A DNA stretch of 64,000 bases, taken from CAWEPK01 sp963835595. GTDB lineage: Bacteria; Desulfobacterota; Syntrophorhabdia; Syntrophorhabdales; WCHB1-27. Below the pieces are notes generated by a model that saw only the letters and a program-made list of their open reading frames with translations, made no database searches and was not told the origin of the DNA. The stretch spans positions 2,852,001 through 2,916,000 of the forward strand of contig CAWIGL010000002.1 in assembly GCA_963835595.1 (NCBI GenBank), written 5' to 3'. Both the position numbers and the translations under genes were made by a program. Positions 9,132 to 17,550 of this stretch are shown here, one piece after another; position 1 is the first letter of the stretch, and each line of letters starts with the position of its first letter.

Positions 9132-10340
9132 ATGAGACGGGCAAGTGTTCTTTTCTATGCATGTTTGGTGCTCGTGGCGGGTATGCTTGCGGCGTGCGCC
9201 CCGATCCCCAAGGGGCAGATCTCCGGTGGGGCTACCGATTACAATCTGGCCGTTGAAAAAGCGCAGAACGAGATGCTCCTGCTCAATATTATACGGGCGA
9301 GCAAGCGCCATCCCATGTACTTCACAGTTCTCAACGACGTCAAGGCAAGCATGGTTTACACGGTACAGGCGGGCATGTATTTGCCCCTCGGGAAGTTCGG
9401 GTCGAACACGGCAGGCAGCGGCCTGTACACGATAGCCCCGAGCATGGCATATACCGCAAACCCGCTTTTCGACGTGGCCCTCCTAAACAGCAAGGAATTC
9501 GTGCGAGGCATGCTGGAGCCCGTGCAGCCGCAGACATTCGACCACTTCTGGCAGCAGGGATGGTCTAAAGAGATGCTCCTCTACTTGTTCGTCCATCGCC
9601 TGGAAGTCGGGGGGCGCACGTACAGCAACAATCCTTTCCGTGGAGATTTCGGTGATTTCGAGAAAGAGGTCCACCGCATAGTGGATAACGAGTGCGAGCT
9701 GACGGTTTCCGAGCTGCCGGCCGATCTTGTCGGGCCCGAGATAAAGGCGGAAGTTGCGGCGGCCGACCTGCAAAAACTTGTCGAGCTCCACAAAGCGGGC
9801 CTGATGCTCGCTCCTGCGAAAACAACGGATGGGAAGGTCGATACCTATCAGCTCAAGTCGATCAGGCAGGGCGAATACACCATCGAGTGCAGGGCCGGCA
9901 GAGGTGCGTCTCCTTCCGAGCGATACCTGATCCTGCCCGACACCCAGGCGCACGCTTTAAGGGGCAAGAAGGAAGGCGGCAGGATATTCTTAAGGTCCCC
10001 GGAATCTGTCCTCTACTACCTGGGCGAGATAGTCCGGGCGGAGAGGGTGGCCGACCGGAAGATAGCCAAACCTCCAATACTGAGGGGAAGCAGGGACAAG
10101 AGCTGCGAGACTCGGCTGTTCGTGGCCCGCGAAGCCGCGGCCGGGGATGAGAACCCGTTCGCAGCCGTCGGTTACGAGGGAAGCACGTACGTAATACCGA
10201 GAATAGATTCCGACAGTGCTTGCCCTGAGAGCGCGTCCACCTATGTGCTCTCCCTTGTCTCGCTCCTCACCTCGAAGCAGACGGCCGCCGATCTACCGGC
10301 CCCCGTCGGGATAGTTACCGCTATCGGGAGGACGCAATAG
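9132..10340 (+). CDS. Lipoprotein of unknown function, CHAT/CHASE2-associated
   Basis: 402-residue predicted lipoprotein. The signal peptide ends in a lipobox LAAC, with acylation expected at Cys21-22. The mature N-terminus (NLAVEKAQNEMLLLNIIRAS, then a stretch rich in KRHPMYFT) is a recognisable conserved block of uncharacterised proteobacterial lipoproteins. No catalytic motif is visible. The ATG overlaps the stop of an 18-codon reading frame at 9079-9135 (ATGA), so translation may be coupled to a leader peptide. It is convergent with the CHASE2 gene, separated by 27 bases. Function is unknown. An outer-membrane or periplasmic adaptor for the CHAT protein is speculation from context. Confidence 0.75.
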   Translation: MRRASVLFYACLVLVAGMLAACAPIPKGQISGGATDYNLAVEKAQNEMLLLNIIRASKRHPMYFTVLNDVKASMVYTVQAGMYLPLGKFGSNTAGSGLYTIAPSMAYTANPLFDVALLNSKEFVRGMLEPVQPQTFDHFWQQGWSKEMLLYLFVHRLEVGGRTYSNNPFRGDFGDFEKEVHRIVDNECELTVSELPADLVGPEIKAEVAAADLQKLVELHKAGLMLAPAKTTDGKVDTYQLKSIRQGEYTIECRAGRGASPSERYLILPDTQAHALRGKKEGGRIFLRSPESVLYYLGEIVRAERVADRKIAKPPILRGSRDKSCETRLFVAREAAAGDENPFAAVGYEGSTYVIPRIDSDSACPESASTYVLSLVSLLTSKQTAADLPAPVGIVTAIGRTQ

Positions 10341-10367
10341 GGGATATCGCGGGCAGCCATCCGGCCG

Positions 10368-11807
10368 TCAATAACGGGCGCCGAAGAGCCTTCGTACAAT
10401 GCTCAGGACAACCCTTTTGACGTTGGTGTGGATCCCGTACCAGCCCATAGCCATTATGGGAACGAGCAGGTTCACGAAGAGAAAGAGTGCGTTTATGACG
10501 ATCCCGTAGTGCAGATAAAAATAGTACGTCGCGGGAAGCAGCAGGAGGGTCCCGAAAACCATGGCAATCGTCCTCGCCACGACCGGCCGCCAATGGACGA
10601 ACATGTAACACGCGAACAGGATAACCGTCAGGTCTACCAGCAGGACGACCCAGAGCGGCGTGTCGCGGACCTGCCTGTTCAGCAGCAGGACGTTCGCCGC
10701 ATTGCCGATAATATACATGCCCGGCATATCGCCGACCGGCGTCCGGTACCAGCCCTCTTTGTCCGGGCACGACGTGCCTATAATGACGACTTTGTCTCTC
10801 AGTTCCTGCTGCTGTGCATCCACCTCATCCGGCTTCATGCGTTCAAGAAACAGGTTGCCCTCTTTGTTCAAAACAGCAGGCGGCAAAAAAGCGAAGCGGA
10901 TCCGGTTTGAAAAAAGCTCGTTATTCCCTACGTCCAGCCGCGTCTTATTCGACAATTCTATGCGATACCTTTTAGCCCTGTGAGCCCTGAAGTCATCGAG
11001 GAGCTTCGGCTCCAGCGCTTTCAGCTTGGGAAAGTCGTCCGCGAAGAGCGCGGCGGACAAGACAGGGACCGTCCAGAGCACCGTTTCGCTGCCGCCCGCC
11101 CCCTTTCCGATATCATAGTAACGTATATAGCGGACCACCCTGTCCGACCGGGAAAATGACCCGTAGGGAAGACCTCGGTAAAAGTTGGGATTTTTGTCTA
11201 TCAAATCGTCGAAGATGTTTCTCCTGATCTTGCCGTCGGTGGACCGCTGGATCGTCGGGAAAATGATTTTGAGCTTCGATTTTCTCTCGGTTAGGTCGCT
11301 CAGGGTCCTTCTCAGCCCCGCGTCTTCACCGGGATTTGGCGAGGGGTAGTCGAACATGGTGTCGAGGGCTACGATCCTTGCGCCATTTCTGTCCGCCAAT
11401 CGCAAGAAGCGGGCTATTTCATTTCTCGGTATGAATAAGGGCTCCCCCCAGCCTTCATATGTGCCGCTGTCTATATCGATAAAGACAATCTGTTTCGAGA
11501 GGCTTGCTTTCAACCTTTCGCAGCCGGCATTATTCGAAAACGGATCGCTGCATTTCAGGATCGCGGTCGCCTCTTTCCTGATCATCCAATCCATCGTCCG
11601 GTTGAAGGTCTTTTCCATCAACTGAAGGCGAAGCAGGGGGAAAAAGGCTATCGCTATAATGATTCCGACGATTACGTTGATGATGAAGGACCGCTGCTTT
11701 TGATTTTCCCACCGTCGATAGTCTAAGTAGTGATGCAGACGCAGGGCTTTTTCGAGATGTGGCCTGGTCCGCTCGCGCAATGCTTTGAACATCCCTTCCT
11801 TCTTCAC
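10368..11807 (-). CDS. CHASE2-domain membrane sensor without output domain
   Basis: 479 residues. A membrane helix near 44-62 is followed by an extracytoplasmic CHASE2 domain (about 65-375). CHASE2 hallmarks include VFIDIDSGTY, a region around ARIVALDTMFDYPS, and KVVIIGTS before the membrane-proximal part. Three C-terminal helices lie near 380-460. CHASE2 domains normally sit on histidine kinases, adenylate cyclases or Ser/Thr kinases. Here the protein ends about 20 residues after the last helix, so no enzymatic output is encoded in this chain. The signal must pass to another protein, the linked CHAT, lipoprotein and secreted proteins being candidates. The domain call is strong; the partner assignment is inference. 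Confidence 0.85.
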   Translation of the reverse strand: MKKEGMFKALRERTRPHLEKALRLHHYLDYRRWENQKQRSFIINVIVGIIIAIAFFPLLRLQLMEKTFNRTMDWMIRKEATAILKCSDPFSNNAGCERLKASLSKQIVFIDIDSGTYEGWGEPLFIPRNEIARFLRLADRNGARIVALDTMFDYPSPNPGEDAGLRRTLSDLTERKSKLKIIFPTIQRSTDGKIRRNIFDDLIDKNPNFYRGLPYGSFSRSDRVVRYIRYYDIGKGAGGSETVLWTVPVLSAALFADDFPKLKALEPKLLDDFRAHRAKRYRIELSNKTRLDVGNNELFSNRIRFAFLPPAVLNKEGNLFLERMKPDEVDAQQQELRDKVVIIGTSCPDKEGWYRTPVGDMPGMYIIGNAANVLLLNRQVRDTPLWVVLLVDLTVILFACYMFVHWRPVVARTIAMVFGTLLLLPATYYFYLHYGIVINALFLFVNLLVPIMAMGWYGIHTNVKRVVLSIVRRLFGARY

Positions 11808-12024
11808 TGTACGGACCCCCTGTCCCTACAATGTGAGCGTTCGGCGCCTTATCTTCGCCGCTTGATAGTCTCTATCACAGTCGGGTAGCTATTGCAATCG
11901 AAAATGCCGGTAAAAACATTCAGCCGCGCCGCTGATTGCCACAGGAAAGTATGTACTTTTCGAGAATATCCCTTTTCGTTTGGTAGGAGGAAGCACTGCG
12001 CAAGATATCCCCTGCGCCGATGCG

Positions 12025-12627
12025 CTAGGAACGGCTGATAAGCTCCGCAAGCGCGTTGTAGGGCTGAAAGCCGACGAGCCTCCGGCTGCCGAAGATGAAG
12101 GTCGGGACCGCGTCGATGCCCAGGGCATGGGAGCGCGCCCAGTCGGCATCGACCGCCTGCCGGAACCTCCTGGATAGAATCACCTGTCCGGCTTCGTCGG
12201 CGGGGAGACCGATGGATTCGGCCAGGCGCACAAGCTCGTCCGCCAGGGCGATGTTCTTTGTCTCGACGAAATAGGCCCTGAAAACCGCTCGGTGGAACTC
12301 CTCGCCTTTTCCTTCCGATTCCGCCCATTTTGCAAGCTCCTGGGCCAGGCGGCTGTTGTAGGTCATCGTGCGGTCGGAAAAAGGCAGGGAGAGGGAATCG
12401 GCCACTTTCTTGAGGCGTTTCTGGATAGCGGGGATATTCACGTCCCTGCCCGCGAAGAGCTCCTCCAGGGTGAGTCCGCTTTCCGGCGTCTCAGGATGCA
12501 GGGGAAAGGCAAGCCATCTTACCTCGACGCCGTATTCTTTGGCCAGGCGATCAGTACGGACCGTACTGAAATAGCACCACGGTCAGACGTAGTCGGAGAA
12601 GACTTCAAGGATCAGCGGCTGTTCCAT
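12025..12627 (-). CDS. FrnE/DsbA-like thiol oxidoreductase, predicted selenoprotein (UxxC)
   Basis: 200-residue thioredoxin-fold protein of the DsbA/FrnE (2-hydroxychromene-2-carboxylate isomerase-like) family. The ATG at 12627 follows a perfect AAAGGAGG at ordinary spacing. Codon 15 is TGA (12583-12585), exactly where the family has the first Cys of its active-site motif: DYV-U-PWCY, with the resolving Cys at residue 18. The frame then continues uninterrupted to the stop. The typical helical insert (about 60-130) and the cis-Pro segment (VPTFIF, near 178-183) are present. A perfect hairpin with a GGUC loop follows the TGA (12551-12569), as a bacterial SECIS element requires. An automated caller would truncate this gene to start at 12441. 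It lies 66 bases downstream of a nitroreductase gene in the same orientation. Redox role is likely; the substrate is unknown. Confidence 0.85.
12551..12569 (-). promoter_or_regulatory. Bacterial SECIS element for the UGA at codon 15
   Basis: Read on the minus strand, TCAGTACG-GTC-CGTACTGA is a perfect 8-bp stem whose apex contains GGUC. It begins 13 nt after the UGA, with the GGUC 20 nt after it. In E. coli fdhF the apical GGUC lies about 18 nt after the UGA and is bound by SelB. Position, loop sequence and perfect pairing all match. Confidence 0.8.
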
Positions 12628-12693
12628 ACGCCTCCTTTCAAGCGGTCCTCTTGGTCAGCGGTCCGGGAACCGCAAAAAATAGCATCCGAACCG

Positions 12694-13359
12694 TCAATCC
12701 ATGTGCCAGCGAACGTATTCATCCGGCCCTTTCCGGGTGGACTGGTACCGGTTTATCAGCGATTCCCGGTCCGGGTATCCTATAGAAACGGACAGGATAA
12801 GGCTTATATTGGAAGGGATATCGAGTCTCCTTCCGTATGACGTCGGGATAGGCCATGGACGCTGCCTGGGGCACGCCGCCCAATCCTGGTCGTGGATAGC
12901 GAGAAGCAGGCTCGCGGTGAATAGTCCCAGGTCGAAAATAGACCAGGAAGCCAGGGATTTGTCGAGGCCGACAAAGAGGGCGCAGGGCGCCCCATAGAAC
13001 TGGAAATTTGCAAGGTAGCTCTTACGCATCGCTTCCTGGTCGCTCGGGTCGATGCCGAGGACCTTGAAGCGGCGCAGCCGGTGGTCCATGAACCTCTTCG
13101 TCAATGCTTCCGGCCATTCTTTTGGAGAGGGGAGGTCCGGGTTGGGGGCAGTCCCGGAAGAGGCTGTCCTGTAAAGCGCTTCAGCCAGCGCCTCCTTCTT
13201 ACTCCCGGATGCGACGAAAACCTCCCACGGCTGGGTGTTCATGTAGGAGGGGCTCCGGTTTGCGGCCTCAAGGACCTTTTGGAGCGTCTCTTTGCTAACC
13301 TTCCTGTCGGTAAAGGCCCGTATGCTTCTCCGGCTCGTGAGGCATTCGTAGAAGTCCAT
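12694..13359 (-). CDS. Nitroreductase-family FMN oxidoreductase, with two compensating indels
   Basis: 221-residue nitroreductase-fold flavoprotein. The FMN phosphate-binding SRRSIRAF lies at residues 9-16, SPSYMNTQPWEV near 37-48, and the conserved end ISLILSVSIGYPD near 183-195. Between about 12824 and 12887 the frame reads a sequence unlike the family, while another frame gives the expected sequence (Gly-rich segment, then PQAASMAYPDVIRKE). A one-base loss near 12881-12887 and a one-base gain near 12824-12829 explain this. The true product is therefore probably a normal nitroreductase. It is upstream of the predicted selenoprotein, 66 bases apart, in a likely two-gene operon. Substrate not predictable. 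Confidence 0.85.
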   Translation of the reverse strand: MDFYECLTSRRSIRAFTDRKVSKETLQKVLEAANRSPSYMNTQPWEVFVASGSKKEALAEALYRTASSGTAPNPDLPSPKEWPEALTKRFMDHRLRRFKVLGIDPSDQEAMRKSYLANFQFYGAPCALFVGLDKSLASWSIFDLGLFTASLLLAIHDQDWAACPRQRPWPIPTSYGRRLDIPSNISLILSVSIGYPDRESLINRYQSTRKGPDEYVRWHMD

Positions 13360-13881
13360 ATGATTTCTCTCCTCCTTTCATTAAGCGAAAGACAGAGCAG
13401 CGAGGGGACTACCGTAAATAAGTAAATAGCCCCGGCTCCCCGAGAGAAAAAGGAGACAGTCCACGTTTTCAGTCGGCGCTCGCCTTCCACGCTTCGAGCA
13501 TATGAGTTAATAATAGCCGTCAGTAATGGTTTATTGCAAGAAAAACATTGGTCCGCTCTCTTTCAGGGAGTACTACATAAGCATTGTTCTCCGGCAGGAT
13601 ATGGGCGTGTTATACGAACCGGGGGCCGGGATGGGCCGTGAAAGCATCGCACAGTTCACTTTGCGTACTTGTCAATTCGCTATCCGGCAAGGCTCGTTCG
13701 TAAGCGGCTCTGGGGTGGGCCGGAGGAAATTTCGACGGGGCACCCACCCGACGTGAGGAGGGTGGGTCGAACGCCGTGATCGAAGGGCCGCACACCGGAG
13801 CGTACGTAGTTGGGTACGTGAGGATGTTGCGGCCCTGAGAGACAGGCGTATGGCGCGAAATTAACCCGGCCCCATGTTGAT
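13360..13881. other. 522-base intergenic stretch containing a dispersed repeat
   Basis: No credible gene lies here. From about 13630 to 13861 it is a dispersed repeat listed separately, including a hairpin ACCCACCC/GGGTGGGT at 13742-13767. The rest (13360-13629) holds nothing I recognise apart from the upstream region of the nitroreductase gene. Confidence 0.6.
13630..13861 (+). repeat. Dispersed intergenic repeat family B, copy 1
   Basis: This segment matches the reverse complement of 49012-49330. Shared stretches include GCATCGCAC, TTTGCGTACTT, TTCGTAAGCGGCTCTGGGG, CGCCGTGATCGA and GAGAGACAGGCG, in the same order. Copies are diverged, so the element is old or not recently mobile. No transposase-like reading frame is visible inside it. 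Confidence 0.75.
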
Positions 13882-13919
13882 AATGAAGTTGGGGCGATCA
13901 GCTTCGCCCCAACTTCATT
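13882..13919 (-). terminator. Strong hairpin terminator after tctA
   Basis: AATGAAGTTGGGGCG and its perfect reverse complement form a 15-bp stem with an 8-base loop. The stem overlaps the last codons of tctA, whose stop is at 13915-13917. Only a weak T-run follows on the minus strand, but the stem is very stable and correctly placed. Confidence 0.7.
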
Positions 13920-15423
13920 CTTCTTCAGGGATAATCACCCCCGGCCGCTTCCTGCTCAGCCTGGGGATGATCGGGAGGGCCACGAGGATGAAGGCGATGG
14001 CGAGGCACGTCGCCGAGATGGGGCTCTCGAAAAAGATCGCGAAGCTGCCCCTCGAGACCATGAGGGATTGCTTCAGGGAATACTCCATCATGGGACCGAG
14101 CACATAGGCGAGTATGAACGGCGGCGCCTCGTACCTGAGCTTCTTCATGAAATAGCCGATGACGCCGAAGACGAGCATAAAAAAGACGTCCATGATGCTG
14201 TTCGCGATCGTATATGCCCCGATGATGCAGAAGACGATGATGAGCGGCATGAGGACGGGGTAGGGGACCTTGAGGAGCTGGACCCAGACGCCGATCAGGG
14301 GGAGGTTGAGGACGAGGAGCATGATATTGCCTATGTACATGCTGCCGACCACCCCCCAGAAGACCTGCGGGTGCTCGGTCAGAAGGAGCGGGCCCGGCGT
14401 GACCCCGTGAAGCACGAGTGCGCCGAGCAGCATGGCCATGACGACGTTCGACGGGATGCCGAGGGTGAGAAGGGGGATAAAGGCGCCCTGGGCCGCCGCG
14501 TTGTTTGCCGATTCCGGCGCGGCGACGCCTTCGATGACGCCGGTGCCGAACTTCTCAGGCGTCTTCGAGACCTTCTTCTCGACCGCGTAGGAGACGAAGG
14601 AGGCAAGAACCGCCCCGCCCCCCGGAAGGATGCCCAGGAAGAAGCCGAGGACGCTCCCCCGGAGGATCGCCCCGGCAGACCTTGCCCAGTCCTGCAAGGT
14701 CGGCAGCAGCCCCTTGACGCGGGTCTTGAAGATGTCGCGGTTGATCTTCGTCTCGATGTTGAGGAGCATCTCCGAGATGCCGAAAAGGCCCATGACGACG
14801 GGCACGAGGCCCACCCCGTCCATCAGGTCGGTGATGCCGAAGGAGAAGCGGGCCGTCCCTGAGACGATGTCGGTCCCTACGCAGCCCACGAGGATGCCGA
14901 AGCAGGCCATCATGAGCGCCGTCACCATCGACGTCGAGGAGAGGAACGTGAGGACCACCATGCCGAGGCACATGAGGGAAAAGTATTCGGGCGGTCCGAA
15001 CCGCAGCGCGAAACCGGCCAGGGGCAGGGCCAGGAGGGTAAGCCCGATGATGCCGAAAGTGCCTGCGATGAAGGAGCCGAAGGCGGATATGCCGAGGGCG
15101 CGCCCCGCCTTGCCCTGGCGGGCCATCTTGTATCCGTCCAGGCAGGTGACTGCGGAGGCCGCCTCGCCGGGGATGTTCACGAGGATGGACGTCGTCGAGC
15201 CGCCGTACATCGCCCCGTAATAGATGCCCGCGAGCATGATGATGGCGGAAACGGGCGCCACGTGGAGGGTGGCGGGCAGCAGCAGGGACATCGCGGCCGC
15301 AGGCCCCAAGCCTGGCAGGACGCCCACGAGGGTGCCGATGAGACAGCCCATGAAACAATACAAAAGGTTGGCGGGCTGCAAGGCAACCGCGAATCCCGTC
15401 ATGAGCTGGCCGACAGTATGCAT
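13915..15423 (-). CDS. tctA: Tripartite tricarboxylate transporter large membrane subunit
   Basis: 502-residue inner-membrane protein with about 11-12 helices, the usual TctA length. The family-typical Gly/Pro-rich loops are present: GVLPGLGPAAAMSLLLP near 38-54, and IPGEAASAVTCLDG in the second half-motif region. TctA forms the sodium- or proton-driven permease channel of TTT transporters. It lies two bases after tctB and follows tctC in one operon (tctCBA, minus strand). TTT systems import citrate and other carboxylates including aromatic acids such as terephthalate; the substrate cannot be read from sequence. Confidence 0.93.
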   Translation of the reverse strand: MHTVGQLMTGFAVALQPANLLYCFMGCLIGTLVGVLPGLGPAAAMSLLLPATLHVAPVSAIIMLAGIYYGAMYGGSTTSILVNIPGEAASAVTCLDGYKMARQGKAGRALGISAFGSFIAGTFGIIGLTLLALPLAGFALRFGPPEYFSLMCLGMVVLTFLSSTSMVTALMMACFGILVGCVGTDIVSGTARFSFGITDLMDGVGLVPVVMGLFGISEMLLNIETKINRDIFKTRVKGLLPTLQDWARSAGAILRGSVLGFFLGILPGGGAVLASFVSYAVEKKVSKTPEKFGTGVIEGVAAPESANNAAAQGAFIPLLTLGIPSNVVMAMLLGALVLHGVTPGPLLLTEHPQVFWGVVGSMYIGNIMLLVLNLPLIGVWVQLLKVPYPVLMPLIIVFCIIGAYTIANSIMDVFFMLVFGVIGYFMKKLRYEAPPFILAYVLGPMMEYSLKQSLMVSRGSFAIFFESPISATCLAIAFILVALPIIPRLSRKRPGVIIPEEE

Positions 15424-15425
15424 CG

Positions 15426-15878
15426 CTAAAACCCCAGGAACCCCTTCGGCAGCCGGCTCTCCAGGAGGAACTCGAAGACGCAGTAAACCGAGGCAATCGT
15501 AATGAGCGCCGAGGCAAGGACCGTCTTCCAGCCGTAAGGCTCCATTATCCTGAAAAGGACGAGGAGCAGGAGAAAAGTGGCGAGGAGAAAGCCCAGGAGG
15601 TCGAAAACGACTACGTACAGGAAAAGGACCCCCAGCAGCAGGCCGAGCTTGCGGAAGCCTATCCCTCCCCAGATCTCGGACGCCGGACCCGATGCGCCTT
15701 TCAGCGTCTGCACAAGAGAGATGAGGGCGAGGCAGCCCAAGAGGATCGACGTGTAAAAGGGCAGGAAGCCCGGCCCCGGGTTACGGAGCCCCCCGACGTT
15801 GTAGCTCCACGACAGGATGCAGACTGTCACGGCAAGGGCCAGCCAGAACAGGTTCGCGACGATGTAGGTTTTCTTCAT
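15426..15878 (-). CDS. tctB: Tripartite tricarboxylate transporter small membrane subunit
   Basis: 150 residues with four membrane helices (about 10-28, 40-58, 80-115 split in two, 125-143), the standard TctB size and topology. The sequence GPGFLPFYTSILL near 34-46 is the characteristic TctB motif. It sits between tctC and tctA with almost no spacing, so co-translation is expected. It assists TctA in forming the membrane complex. Confidence 0.88.
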   Translation of the reverse strand: MKKTYIVANLFWLALAVTVCILSWSYNVGGLRNPGPGFLPFYTSILLGCLALISLVQTLKGASGPASEIWGGIGFRKLGLLLGVLFLYVVVFDLLGFLLATFLLLLVLFRIMEPYGWKTVLASALITIASVYCVFEFLLESRLPKGFLGF

Positions 15879-15899
15879 CCCGGTAAGCCTTCAGGCGGC

Positions 15900-16874
15900 T
15901 CATTTGTTCAATATGAACTTTCTCATCTGCTCCCCGGCCTCCACGTACGCCGCGGCCCAGTACTTCGTGAACTCGGCCGTCCCCATGTACTTTATGGGCA
16001 TATCGTACGTTGCCATGGCCGTGATGAAGACCGGCTCCGACTGGGCCTTGTGGAAGGCGTCGTGGAGTATCTTGACGACCTTCGGGTCCATCCCCTTCGG
16101 CCCGAATATGCCCATCGGACTGTCGTGGACGACCTTGTAGCCCAGCTCCTTCACAGTCGGCACGTTGGGGAACTGCTTGGACCGCTTTTCCCCGAAATGG
16201 GCAAGAAACCGGAGCTTCCCGGCCTGGGCCAGGGGTATCCAGCCGGCCGTCGTTGCGATCATGTCCACGTGGCCGCCGAGAAGGGCGGCAGTCGATTCGG
16301 GGTCTCCCTTCGAGGGGATGTGCGTAAGCTTCACTCCGCCCGCGTTGTACGCGGCCTCCTCCCAGGCGATGTGGCCGCCCGTTGCGACGCCGGAGGCCAT
16401 ATACGTCAATTTGTATGGGTTGGCCTTTGCATAGGCGATCAGCTCGGGGAGCGTCTTGAAGGGGGAGTCAGGCCGGACAAGGATGCCGTACAGGTGGCCG
16501 CCGTACATCATGATGGGCGTCACGTCCTTCACCGTATCGAAGGGGAGCTTGTTTAAGAACGAGTTGCGGTGAAGGCTGTTCACGGCCTCGCTAAGGGTAT
16601 AGCCGTCCGGCTTCTTGGTCAACATGGCGCCTACGCCGACGGCGCCTCCCCCTCCGGACCTGTTCTCGATGAGGACAGGCTGGCCCAGGTACTTCTTGGC
16701 CCCCTCCGCGAGGGCGCGGCAGGCGATGTCGGTCGCCCCTCCCGCAGGATATGGGACGATGAGGGTGATGGGGCCTGTCGGGAAGTCGGCGGCCCACAGG
16801 GCGCCGGCAGCGAGAAGCAGGCCCGCTGCGAGGACGGAAACGGCCATTGCGATCCTTGAACCCTTCGTGCTCAT
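15900..16874 (-). CDS. tctC: Tripartite tricarboxylate transporter substrate-binding protein
   Basis: 324-residue periplasmic receptor of the TctC/Bug family with a signal peptide of about 29 residues. The mature N-terminus has the family signature ITLIVPYPAGGATDIACR, in which the phosphate-loop-like Pro-x-Gly-Gly segment binds the ligand carboxylate. The usual length and the downstream tctBA genes confirm the role. The start has a GGAGGG ribosome site. The bound solute is unknown. Confidence 0.93.
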   Translation of the reverse strand: MSTKGSRIAMAVSVLAAGLLLAAGALWAADFPTGPITLIVPYPAGGATDIACRALAEGAKKYLGQPVLIENRSGGGGAVGVGAMLTKKPDGYTLSEAVNSLHRNSFLNKLPFDTVKDVTPIMMYGGHLYGILVRPDSPFKTLPELIAYAKANPYKLTYMASGVATGGHIAWEEAAYNAGGVKLTHIPSKGDPESTAALLGGHVDMIATTAGWIPLAQAGKLRFLAHFGEKRSKQFPNVPTVKELGYKVVHDSPMGIFGPKGMDPKVVKILHDAFHKAQSEPVFITAMATYDMPIKYMGTAEFTKYWAAAYVEAGEQMRKFILNK

Positions 16875-16911
16875 GATTCCCTCCTTGCGAACTGCAATTG
16901 GTGACTTCCTT

Positions 16912-16939
16912 ATTCTACAAAAGAATGGAGAGAATACAA
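16912..16939 (-). promoter_or_regulatory. Candidate promoter of the tctCBA operon
   Basis: On the minus strand TTGTAT (16934-16939) and TAGAAT (16912-16917) are 16 bases apart, followed by a leader of about 30 bases to the tctC start. The -10 matches five of six consensus bases; the -35 is weak. Confidence 0.4.
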
Positions 16940-17081
16940 AGGAATTTGTTGCGCGGTTGGGTCGGTGGGGTAGAACGTGTGAAGAAATGTGCCCTCACCC
17001 TCGCCTCACCAGGGGGAGGGAGTTTTCACAAGCAAGGGGTTTTGAGGAAATCCCCAAAACCCCTTTAAATCCCTGAATTAT

Positions 17082-17158
17082 TGGTGGGCCGCGTAGGATT
17101 CGAACCTACGACCTCCTGATTAAGAGTCAGCTGCTCTACCGGACTGAGCTAGCGGCCC
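17082..17158 (-). tRNA. tRNA-Lys (CUU)
   Basis: Cloverleaf on the minus strand. The acceptor stem GGGCCGC pairs with GCGGCCC, the discriminator is A, and CCA is encoded. The anticodon loop CTCTTAA gives anticodon CUU, for lysine. The T-loop reads GGTTCGAATCC. It marks one edge of a short region with two truncated genes. Confidence 0.95.
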
Positions 17159-17295
17159 ACGCTTCGAGGTTGAGTAAGTTTTATAGCACAGCGGCGGCCG
17201 AAATTCAAACCTTTCTTCCCGCGTCTTGCGGCCGCAAGCGCAGTCGCGCCGCCCGTGTTCCTTACCGAAACGCACGACCCTTTGGCGCGGGGCGG

Positions 17296-17550
17296 TCACG
17301 GGCTTGCGCCTTCCGCCTCGAGCCTAGCCATCGAGACGGCAAAGAAGCCTTCGGCGTCGGGGCCGTGCTGCCTCTCGTAGGCGGAGACTATCTCTTCCAC
17401 GAACCGCTCCCGCATGGCATCCGGCGCCATCCTGATGTAAGGCATCCAGGTCGTCCGCACCCAGCCCGCCAGTCCTTCCCTGCCTTTGTGCAGCATCGTC
17501 TTCGGTACGATCTCGACACGCCTCGGAACAAGCCCGGCAGCCTCCGCTCG
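17296..17550 (-). pseudogene. C-terminal remnant of a SAM-dependent methyltransferase
   Basis: About 85 codons read as the end of a trans-aconitate-methyltransferase-like protein (segments VEIVPKTMLHKGREGLAGW, TTWMPYI and a C-terminal MARLEAEG). The N-terminal SAM-binding Rossmann part is missing. Upstream the reading meets, head to head near 17550, the similarly truncated remnant on the other strand. The gene is therefore broken by a deletion, inversion or assembly join. An internal ATG at 17496 could be mistaken for a start. Confidence 0.55.

Noticed and set aside
13526..13756. 76-codon open frame inside repeat B
   Set aside because: The sequence is a repeat with another inverted copy, no family match and no ribosome site. 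Frames inside repeats A and C were rejected likewise.
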